Shown piece by piece: positions 53,755-64,000 of a DNA stretch of 64,000 nt. Every line of letters starts with the position of its first letter. The first letter of the stretch is position 1. The notes below the pieces were generated by a model that was given only the letters and a program-made list of their open reading frames with translations, was not told the DNA's origin and did no database searches. The DNA is from Trigonopsis variabilis. Its lineage: Eukaryota > Ascomycota > Trigonopsidomycetes > Trigonopsidales > Trigonopsidaceae. The position numbers and the translations under genes are program-made. The DNA is taken from the NCBI GenBank assembly GCA_003707065.3, contig PPXM03000001.1, positions 496,001 through 560,000 on the forward strand, given 5' to 3'.

Positions 53755-56700
53755 ATGGGAAAAAAAGTCCTGGATTCGAGAATTCCGGCTCTAATAAGGA
53801 ATGGTTCACAGGTATGGAGCAATAAATGGGTTAAAGACTAACTGAGTAGAAAAAAGAACGAAGTTTCTTTATTATTGTTGGCGATAAAGGCCGAGACCAG
53901 TTGCCTAATCTTCATTACCTAATGGCAACCAATGATCTGAAAATGAATAAGAATGTGCTGTGGGCTTATAAAAAGGATATGCTCGGGTTTACAAGGTGAG
54001 TGCAGCAGACGGAGGGCGAAACTGATGTCAGTCACCGCAAGAACCGTGAAAAAAAGATCAAACGAGATATCAAGAGAGGAATTCGAGAAGCCAATGATCA
54101 AGATCCTTTCGAATTCTTTATCACTAATACCAATATTCGATATGTATATTATCGAGAGACGGAGCAGATTCTAGGTAACACTTACGGAATGTGTATCCTG
54201 CAAGACTTTGAGAGTTTGACGCCCAATTTATTAGCACGGACTATTGAAACGGTAGAAGGTGGAGGATTAGTTGTCATGTTGCTCAAAAGTATGACCAGTT
54301 TAAAACAGCTTTATACCTTGACTATGGACGTCCATTCACGATACAGAACAGAGTCTCACCACGACGTGGTTGCCCGGTTTAATGAACGATTTTTATTGTC
54401 GTTAAGAGACTGCCCTACATGCTTGGTTGTCGATGATGAGTTAAATGTCTTACCTATTAGCGGAGCAAGAAATGTGAAGGCCTTACCTCCGCCTGAGAGT
54501 GATGAGGAAGATGAGGAAACAGACGAAAATGGCTTCCGATACAGAGCTAGAGAACTTAGCAATATAAAAGAGGGTCTTTCTGACGTTCAACCTGCGGGTG
54601 CTCTGGTAGGGATCACTAAAACTTTTGATCAAGCAAAGGCTGTGCTGACATTTATCGATGCCATTGCTGAGAAAACTCTGCGAAGCACCGTAGCTCTTAC
54701 AGCATCTCGTGGTCGTGGTAAATCGGCTGCCCTGGGTATTGCCATAGCAGCTGCTATTGCTCATGGATACTCTAATATTTTCATCACTTCTCCAAGTCCC
54801 GAGAACTTGAAGACTTTATTCGAGTTTATTTTCAAAGGTTTCGATGTTTTGAATTATCATGACCATCATGACTATGATATCATAAGATCTGAAGATCCTA
54901 ATCTTAATAAATCTATCGTTCGAGTCAATATTTTCCGGACCCACCGACAGACAATTAAATATATCCATCCGTCTGATGCCCAAGATCTCGGATTGGCAGA
55001 ATTAGTGGTTATAGATGAAGCTGCAGCTATTCCTTTACCATTGGTTAGAAAGCTCTTGGGACCTTATTTGGTATTCATGGCTTCTACAATTAACGGATAT
55101 GAAGGTACTGGGCGGTCTCTTTCATTGAAACTAATCCAGCAATTACGGGAGCAATCTAGAATTGTTCAACCAATCGATCCTGGTGCTAAAGGTCCTGAAG
55201 TCATCGTTGATCGTGTCACGGGTAAGCAGTCCAGAGATGCTCTTCCACCTGCTTCAGGTAGTCGAGTTTTAAGGGAAATTAAACTAGAGGAGTCTATCCG
55301 ATATGCTCCTGGGGATCCAGTTGAAAAATGGCTCAATAAGCTCTTATGTCTTGATGCGTCTAGCGGATTAGGTCGGTTTCCAAAAGGCTGCCCTCACCCT
55401 AGTAAATGCAATCTCTTCTATGTCAACAGAGATACACTATTTTCTTATCACCCTGTCTCGGAAGCATTTCTTCACCGCATGATGGCATTATACGTGGCTA
55501 GCCATTATAAAAACTCTCCCAATGATCTTCAACTTCTGTCTGACGCTCCTGCGCACCATCTTTTCGTTCTCTTACCTCCCATTGACGATAACGATAACCG
55601 CCTACCTGAGCCGTTATGCGTCGTCCAGATTGCCTATGAAGGTCAAATATCCCGACAGTCTCTCTTAAAGAGCCTTAGCAGAGGAGAACGCCCTGCTGGA
55701 GATCTGGTCCCTTGGTTGGTGACTACCCAATTTCTTGATGACGAGTTTGCTTCCTTGTCCGGTGCTAGAGTTGTCCGTATCGCGACTCACCCTGAATATA
55801 TGAAGATGGGATATGGATCCAGAGCACTTGAACTACTCAACCAATATTTTCAAGGCAAGTTTCCTAGTCTCTCCGAAAATGGTGATAATGATCAAGAGCT
55901 TGAATTCAGACGAGTGAACGACCAAGAACTGGAACATGCCTCCTTAGCAGAAGCAAAAATCCGAGATATATCCAAAATGCCTCCTTTGCTGCTAAAACTG
56001 GAAGAGAAACGGCCTCATAGCCTTGACTATCTTTCAGTATCCTTCGGATTGACATCAGAGTTATTAAAATTCTGGAAACGAGGCGGCTTTTGCCCATTCT
56101 ATGTTAGACAAACTGCTAACGATCTGACTGGAGAATACACGACTGCTATGATTAAACCTTTGCATGGTCAAGAATCATCATGGCTAGGAGCGTTTGCCCA
56201 AGATTTTCAGGGACGATTCCTTGAACTACTATCGTATGAATTCAAGTCTCTTCCCCTCGTTCAAGCCCTTTCGTTGATCGAAGCTGCGGACAACGGAATA
56301 GAGAAATTTCTTGACTCTTCGTCTGTTTTCTTGCCATCAAAAATTACCTCGAAAGCTGAACTTTATAGGTGGTTTTCTCCTTATGATCTCAAAAGACTGG
56401 ATTCTTACGCTTCCAATATGTCTGACTACCATGTGATAGTTGACTTATTGCCCAAACTAGCTCTTGCCTTCTTTGGCCATCGTCTCAATGACTTTAAACT
56501 GTCTGCGATCCAAAGCTCTATTATGCTGGCTATTGGATTGCAACGCAAATCCATAGAGGCAATCTCTAATGAGATCAATTTACCTGTTAGTCAAGTGCTC
56601 GCTATGTTTGCTAAGGCTATCCGGAAGTATTCTCAAGCATTCAAGACGACTCTTACTCAGGAGATCGAAACGTCATTACCCACATCTTCTGATGCTGCTA

Positions 56701-57059
56701 GAGCGGGCGCAATAGAACGAGTAGAAGGAGAAATTGAAGTAGATGACACGTTCCAGCCATTGAACGAGGATCTCGAAGAGGAGCTCCAAGAAGGTGGTGA
56801 TGAAGTACTCAGACAGATGAGAGAGAAGCAGAAAGAACTGATCAATTCTTTAGATTTATCCCAGTATGCTATTAGCGGAGACGACGAGTCCTGGAAAGAG
56901 GCTGAAAAGGTTGCTAAGAAGTCTTTGGACAAAGGAAAGATGGCTTCTGCCGTGAGTGTGAAGACCGGCCGCAAGAAGCGAGCCTCTGAGACGGCGGAAG
57001 AGATATACCAGTCCGAAATGGCGAAACTGGTGAAGAACAAAAAGAAGCGAAAAAACTGA
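53755..57059 (+). CDS. KRE33: RNA cytidine acetyltransferase Kre33/NAT10 (3 exons)
   Basis: Model: 53755-53811, 53850-53995, 54032-57059; 1076 residues (yeast 1056). Introns are 38 and 36 nt. The spliced start MGKKVLDSRIPALIRNGSQ, KKERSFFIIVGDKGRDQLPN and NVLWAYKKDMLGFTSHRK is the conserved TmcA N-terminal domain. The RecD-like helicase module has ASRGRGKSAALGIAIA near 293 and a DEAA box (VIDEAAAIP). The GNAT domain has VRIATHPEYMKMGYGSRALELL near 650, and the tail is Lys-rich and basic, nucleolar in type. Kre33 uses ATP and acetyl-CoA to make N4-acetylcytidine in 18S rRNA and in tRNA (with Tan1), and helps early 40S assembly. An ATG seen in frame at 54117 and others inside are not starts. 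It converges on ERG10 with a 71 bp gap. Confidence 0.96.
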
Positions 57060-57130
57060 TCAATATAGACTCAGGCAGTTCTACGTGTATGTATAGTACA
57101 GAGAAAACAAAACTTTATTCTAGTTGTACC

Positions 57131-58977
<1,847 letters not shown>

Positions 58978-61951
58978 ATGGATGATAATCTCTACGATGA
59001 GTAGGTAAAAAACAAGAATCAATTAACGGTTAGATTTGGGAACTTCATTGGAGATGTCAACGATTCGGATGCCGAGAGTGAAGTGATTGATCAAGAAAAT
59101 GAAGAGATTGAAGAAGAGAAATTTTCCGACGAGGAAATGCAAGGAGTCAAAGGTATGGACAATTGTATTCATTAACTGAGACCCAGAATATCAAGATCAA
59201 GACCAAGCCATTGTACTGCACGAAGATAAACAATACTATCCTAGTGCTGAAGAGGTGTTTGGTCCCAATGTGGAAACCTTGGTCCAAGAAGAGGACACAC
59301 AGCCACTCAGTGAACCTATTATTGCTCCTATAAAAGTTAAGAAATTCTCAATAGAAGAAGAAGGTTTGCCTCAGGTGTCGTTTTCCCGAGAATACTTGGT
59401 CGATTGCTTGGAATTTCCAGATATGATTAGAAATGTGGCTATTGTGGGACAGTTTGAGCATGGAAAAACTGCCTTAATAGATCTGATGATCTCCAACACG
59501 CATGAAATTAGATCTCTCGAGGGAAAACGCCAAGATGAACAACTACGGTATACTGACACGACTACTCTCGAACAGAATCGAGGAATGTCTCTAAAAGCTA
59601 AACCGGTCTCGATTCTATTCGAAAACACCAAAGGAAAATCTTATTTATTGAATCTAATGGATACTCCTGGCCATGTAAACTTCGTGGATGAGATGGTAGC
59701 TGGACTAGCTCTAGCTGACGGTGCTTTATTGGTAGTTGATGTAATCGAAGGTGTTGATATAAACACTGAAACCATTATAAATCATGCTATCAAGCAGAAT
59801 ATTCCACTGTCGCTGGTCATTAATAAAATCGACAGGTTAATCCTGGACTTAAAGTTACCCCCAGTTGAAGCTTATTACAAAATACGTCATACCATTGATG
59901 AAGTCAATAAAGTCATCTCTGATGCTTCTCCTGGTCGGCTTGACCTGCGCATATCTCCAGAATCAGACAATGTTGCCTTTGCGTCCTTCTCGACCGGTTG
60001 GTGCTTTACCTTATCTTCCTTTGCTGCTTTATATACGACATCCTTTCCTGAAATATCTGCCGCTGACTTTGCTAAACGGCTTTGGGGAGATATTTTCTAT
60101 TCAAATCGCAAATTTGTTCGTCGCGGAGTTGATCCTTCTGCTCCAAGAACGTTTGTCCATTTCATCTTAAATCCTCTCTATAAACTGCATTCGCTGGCTC
60201 TCGGAGAACCACCTGCTACTTTGTCAATAGCTTTAGCGAAACTAGGCCTTAAATTAAAACCAAAAGAATATAAACTCGACCCTTGGCCTTTGCTACGGGC
60301 TGTTTGCAAAGAATTTTTTGGTCGTCCTACTGGCTTGGTGGATCTAATGGTGGATTCCTTTCCATCACCCTTGTCTAATGCCTCTAATATCTCGTCAATG
60401 ACTTACACTGGTCCTTTAACAGCACCTCTAGGCCAGGCCATCTCTGGCTGCGCCATCGAAGGCCCGCTTGTTGTCCATGTCACCAAACTGTACCCTTCTC
60501 AGGATGGAGCTAGCTTTTATGCCTTGGGCAGGGTTATGTCTGGTATATTAAGAAATGGGGCATCCATAAAGGTTCTAGGAGAAGAGTTTTCCCTGGATGA
60601 TGAAGAAGATTGTGCTTTGGCTACCGTTGATGGCCTCTGGATATATGAGTCGAGATATAAGATCCCTGTCCATGTGATTCCTGCAGGTAACTGGGCTCTT
60701 ATCGGTGGAATCGATGCGACAATTGCAAAAACTGCTACTCTAGTCGATCCAGATGCTTTAGAGCCTTATATTTTTAGTCCCTTGAAGCATGTGACATCGT
60801 CCGTGGTGAAAATTGCTGTTGAGCCAGTCAATCCTTCTGAATTACCAAAAATGCTCGATGGACTTCGCCAACTGACCAAGTCATATCCATTGTTGGATAC
60901 GAAGGTAGAAGAATCAGGAGAGCATGTGATACTTGGTACAGGGGAACTATTTTTGGACTGTGCCCTCCATGATCTTCGTCGGATGTTTGCTGACATGGAA
61001 ATAAAGGTCTCGGATCCTGCTGCGAAATTTTCCGAGACTGTGGTGGAGATGTCTGCAGTAAAATGCTACGCAGCCACTCCAAATAAGCGTAATAAGCTCA
61101 CTATGGTTGCTGAGCCCTTAGATGATGGCCTAGCCGAGGAAATTGAAAACGGTGCAGTTAGTATACAATGGCCAGCTAAGAGGTTGGGCAGTTACCTTTC
61201 AGACAACTATGGATGGGACGTACTGGCTTCCCGCTCGATTTGGGCATTTGGCCCGTCAGACGCAGGTCCAAACATCTTGGTCAATGACACCTTACCGTCA
61301 GAGGTTGACAAGAAGTTACTGGGCTCTGTGAGAGAATCAATTCGTCAAGGTTTTCAGTGGGCAACAAGAGAGGGACCACTCTGTGATGAACCGATAAGAG
61401 CCACGAGGTTTCGACTGACGGATGCTTTCCTTGCACCTGAGTCTATTTATCGTGGAGGAGGTCAAATTATCCCCACGGCTCGCTTAGCTTGCTACTCTTC
61501 GTTTTTGATGGCAAGCCCAAGGCTGATGGAACCTGTTTATGGATGTTATATACTTGGCTCAGCTGACTCCGTGTCCGCCGTGTATAACTTGCTTGCCCGT
61601 CGACGAGGCCACGTCTTGCACGATACTCCGGTGGCCGGAACACCCTTGTATCGAGTCCGAGGATTGGTGCCAGTGATGGACTCGTTTGGATTTGAAACCG
61701 ACCTTCGAATCGCTACTGAGGGTCAAGCTACGGTGTCACTTGTCTTTGACAAATGGCAAGTCGTTCCTGGAGATCCTCTTGATAAATCGGTGATCGTTCC
61801 TCCATTAGAACCAGCAACAGGACAAGCTCTCGCGCGCGATTTTGTGATCAAAACGCGACGGCGAAAGGGATTGAGTGAAGAGCCAACTGTGACCAAGTAT
61901 CTCGATCCCGAATTAATTGCCAGTCTACGTGAAACTGGTTTGTTAGATTAG
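58978..61951 (+). CDS. SNU114: U5 snRNP GTPase Snu114/EFTUD2 (3 exons)
   Basis: Model: 58978-59000, 59034-59152, 59187-61951; 968 residues (human EFTUD2 972). Introns are 33 and 34 nt, and exon 1 has 23 nt. The spliced start MDDNLYDEFGNFIGD is the conserved acidic N terminus. GTP-binding motifs: GQFEHGKT near 135 (G1), RGMSLKA (G2), DTPGHVNF (G3) and NKID (G4). Elongation-factor domains II-V follow, with RFRLTDAFLAPESIYRGGGQIIPTARL cut here as RGGGQIIPTAR and the late PVMDSFGFETDLR. It is the EF2-like GTPase of the U5 snRNP and U4/U6.U5 tri-snRNP that works with Prp8 and Brr2 to control unwinding of U4/U6 and disassembly of the spliceosome. Divergent from ERG10. Confidence 0.95.
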
Positions 61952-62034
61952 TGTACTATATGAACAGTTGACTATTTACACCCAGGCGGACTCAATATTG
62001 TTGAAAAAGGACGTAAAAGATTGATAGTTAAAAG

Positions 62035-62184
62035 ATGGCGAGAGAGTCAAAGACCGTCATTGTTTACCATCTTCGTCGAATAGTATCAGACCTTGTTGGC
62101 CAGAAGATCAATGCAATCACAGAGACGGGGTTAATGAGACCAAAGCTAGCGAGAGGTTCCGCGTTCCAAGAAAACAACAAATAG
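62035..62184 (+). CDS. Possible 49-residue small protein
   Basis: An ATG in AAGATGG context opens 49 codons ending in TAG, 83 bp after the SNU114 stop and 6 bp before the CIA2 stop on the other strand. The product starts MARESKTVIVYHLRRIVSDL and ends GSAFQENNK; it is basic, with no hydrophobic membrane segment. A stop lies just upstream in frame, so the start is fixed. No family is recognised. It could equally be a chance frame in the SNU114 3' end. Confidence 0.3.
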   Translation: MARESKTVIVYHLRRIVSDLVGQKINAITETGLMRPKLARGSAFQENNK

Positions 62185-62190
62185 CTCATC

Positions 62191-62778
62191 TTATTTGCAA
62201 GTAGCCAGCATATTTTCTAGGACACTAACTAGCTGAGCGTTCTCACAAGCAGCTGCCACTCGCTCTTTATCATTTAATTGTCGATTTACTTGTTGTTGGC
62301 TCTGATGAGTACCCTCTCTGACTGTGACGGTGACTCTGAACCGACGAGGCAAAGCTCTAGCCAGCCTCACGCGGATGCTCAGCCCGATCAAAGTAGCTAG
62401 AGAGCAATGTGTGATCGTAGGAGTGATTTCGACCTTCACCTGGGAAAGCTTGGAGCTTTTCGGTCCGTGGTCAACCACAGAAATATGGTCCAGATTAACG
62501 ACGGCCAGCTGTCCCAATGTAAGAGGATGTTCAGGATCTGAAATTGTCGCGATGAGATCGTAGACCTCCTGGGCATCTACCAGCTCATTTTCATCAAGCA
62601 CAGGGCCTTGGACAGTGCTTTCACCTTCATCCAAATGTTTAGGAAATAGAGCCAGCAGCGACTGAGGAGCTCCTAGGTCTTCTATTGACCAGTCATCCTC
62701 GGCTTTACTATCGTTTTCACGGGTTGGTAGATCTGATGTATTCAAAACAGTGGGAGTCGCATTTATTATCTCGGCCAT
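62191..62778 (-). CDS. CIA2: Cytosolic Fe-S assembly targeting factor Cia2 (MIP18/CIAO2 family)
   Basis: A 195-residue intronless protein. The first 70 residues are variable and acidic. The MIP18 domain follows: DAQEVYDLIATISDPEHPLT (the E-x-I-x-D-I-x-D-P-E-H-P motif), LGQLAVVN, VEITPTITHCSLATLIGLSI with the reactive Cys, and then VREGTH and VNRQLNDKERVAAACEN. The pattern NKQLNDKERVAAAxEN is diagnostic of the Cia2/FAM96B group. Cia2 with Cia1 and Met18/Mms19 places 4Fe-4S clusters into cytosolic and nuclear proteins such as DNA polymerases, helicases and Rli1. The RLI1 gene in this window encodes one of its clients. Start at 62778 is the first ATG. Confidence 0.95.
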   Translation of the reverse strand: MAEIINATPTVLNTSDLPTRENDSKAEDDWSIEDLGAPQSLLALFPKHLDEGESTVQGPVLDENELVDAQEVYDLIATISDPEHPLTLGQLAVVNLDHISVVDHGPKSSKLSQVKVEITPTITHCSLATLIGLSIRVRLARALPRRFRVTVTVREGTHQSQQQVNRQLNDKERVAAACENAQLVSVLENMLATCK

Positions 62779-62988
62779 GGTTTTGTCGATTGGGAGGAAG
62801 TGGTGTCGAGATGGGACTTGCCACCCCTCTCTAAATTAGTAAGGAGATTGCGCTTGTTGACTACCAAAAATTCTGTGATTTTATAGTATAGTAACATATA
62901 ATTGAAGATGGATAGGCCTACGTTAAGATATGGGGAGTATATCTATAGATAAAAAAATCAAGCCAATTTTGCCCACCACCGCAAGGGT

Positions 62989-64000
62989 TTATGATTTACC
63001 TCTAGCCAATTCGACAATGAGGTAGACGTTTAAAATACAAAGGAAGATCCAAACAATGAGGGCAAAGCCGGTGGTTAAGATATTGTTGCTCAGATCCACG
63101 TACTGATCTTCAGAGTCGGAAGCGATCTGGGAGTCGGTGTGGTCATGGTATTCGGTGGGTAAGCTATCAAGCGGAACCCGCATGATATCTTTGCGACATG
63201 TGAAGTAGATCAAAGGGGCGGAAACGAAGGGAAGAAGAATAGTAAGGGCGACCTGGCTGGCATTGAGGATGGCAGATAGACCGGTGCGGCCGGTGAAGGC
63301 AGTGACAATGACACAGGGGACGATGGCGATAGATCGGGTGATGAGGCGGCGAATCCATGGGGTAAGAGACCAATGAATAAAGCCTTCGGATACCATTTGA
63401 CCAGCAAGGGTACAGATAATTCCGGCTGACTGGCCGGAGAAGAGAAGAGCAACCATGAAAATAACACCGGCAGCCTTCGAGAGGTTAGAGCAGAGCATGT
63501 CGTAGATTGAGAATAGATCTGCGTCTGCAGCGCCTGGCTGCCCGTAAAGAGTTGAGCCACCGACAATCAAGATGGCCGAGTTAACAAAAAGAGCAAAGGT
63601 GAATAGAGAGATGGCCAATTCGGCAATGGAGTATTTAAGGGTCCAGCGGATGGCAGCAAGGGTAGGTCTATATTTGATATCAGAGACCGGGTCATCAGGG
63701 TCATAAGAATAAAGTCCATGGCGCTCATCGTAATCTCGTAGGCGGGGTTGGACAAGGCCGGATCCAAGGTAAAGGGAATGGGGCATGACTGTGGCACCTA
63801 AGATACCGCACGAGAGATAAAGACTATCTCCTTCGATAAGCGTGTGTGAGGGACCATAGCCTCGTAGGATACCAGTAGCATCAAGATTGGGAAGTTTACC
63901 AAGAAGAACGGCAAAACAGACAATCACGCCCATAACGAGGAATGCCACCAGATACTCAAAATAGCGGACCAGGCGTAGCGATCCATTAGGACGATATGCT
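62989..64000 (-). CDS. NRAMP-family metal transporter, C-terminal part (cut by window edge)
   Basis: The frame is open from the right edge to a stop at 62989, about 336 residues, with no start in view. Recognised NRAMP blocks are GATVMPHSLYLGSGLVQPRL (the conserved M-P-H metal-site helix), SVSDIKYR-like loop sequence, a SAGIICTLAGQMVSEGFI segment with LFSGQSAG (the GQxAG signature), and further membrane helices to the end. About seven hydrophobic segments are visible. Yeast Smf1, Smf2 and Smf3 move Mn2+ and Fe2+ with protons across the plasma, vesicle and vacuole membranes; which one this is cannot be told. A GGTAAAT at 62996-62990 could be a splice donor, so the C terminus may differ. Confidence 0.9.
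   Translation of the reverse strand, partial: AYRPNGSLRLVRYFEYLVAFLVMGVIVCFAVLLGKLPNLDATGILRGYGPSHTLIEGDSLYLSCGILGATVMPHSLYLGSGLVQPRLRDYDERHGLYSYDPDDPVSDIKYRPTLAAIRWTLKYSIAELAISLFTFALFVNSAILIVGGSTLYGQPGAADADLFSIYDMLCSNLSKAAGVIFMVALLFSGQSAGIICTLAGQMVSEGFIHWSLTPWIRRLITRSIAIVPCVIVTAFTGRTGLSAILNASQVALTILLPFVSAPLIYFTCRKDIMRVPLDSLPTEYHDHTDSQIASDSEDQYVDLSNNILTTGFALIVWIFLCILNVYLIVELARGKS

Overview
The window looks like a gene-dense piece of a fungal nuclear genome, most likely from an ascomycete or at least a member of Dikarya. The reasons are the fungal protein families present (TRAPPII subunit Trs65, Iml2, Atg29, Atg14 and the Tos1 cell-wall family), the intron-containing eukaryotic genes on both strands, and an intron-bearing tRNA-Pro. 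I cannot name the species. Gene models were made by hand translation and splicing, requiring frame closure and agreement with the known family sequence; no search was run.

Layout: 1-295 holds the start of VPS25 (minus strand, running off the left edge). 310-1690 holds two decayed Mutator-like (MULE) transposase fragments facing each other. 1.9-5.2 kb: an Mpv17/PMP22-family membrane protein and TRS65. 5.8-13.5 kb: IML2, PEX14 and the chromatin remodeller CHD1. 15.3-22 kb: RLI1/ABCE1, PRP40, SEM1/DSS1 and PGK1. 22.2-29.5 kb: a family X DNA polymerase, an Hst3/Hst4-type sirtuin, GPN3, S-adenosylmethionine synthetase and ATG29. 29.6-38.4 kb: a large acidic protein, MED16 and PRP5. 39-47.6 kb: tRNA-Pro(AGG), an unrecognised protein, CLU1 and a mitochondrial-type AAA+ protein. 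48.7-53.2 kb: TOS1, ATG14 and an ANCHR/ZFYVE19-like zinc-finger gene. 53.8-64 kb: KRE33/NAT10, ERG10, SNU114, a possible 49-codon ORF, CIA2 and the C-terminal part of an NRAMP metal transporter running off the right edge.

Most genes are independent housekeeping genes rather than a pathway cluster. Themes recur: splicing (PRP40 of U1, PRP5 of U2, SNU114 of U5), autophagy (ATG14, ATG29), ESCRT function (VPS25 and the ANCHR-like gene), peroxisomes (PEX14), Fe-S biology (RLI1 carries clusters, CIA2 inserts them) and ribosome biogenesis or recycling (KRE33, RLI1). Divergent pairs with short shared promoters are common, for example Pol X with the sirtuin (126 bp).

The most unusual signal is gene architecture. 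I placed 37 introns by hand, and 30 of them are only 33-42 nt long, with CTAAY/CTGAY-like branch sites close to the acceptor. They create very small exons (16 nt in SAM synthetase, 20 nt in RLI1, 27 and 28 nt in CLU1). In ERG10 an intron splits the initiation codon itself. In the family X polymerase, nine tiny introns include two that fall exactly at the catalytic aspartates. I found no CRISPR array, rRNA, LTR element or secondary-metabolite cluster.
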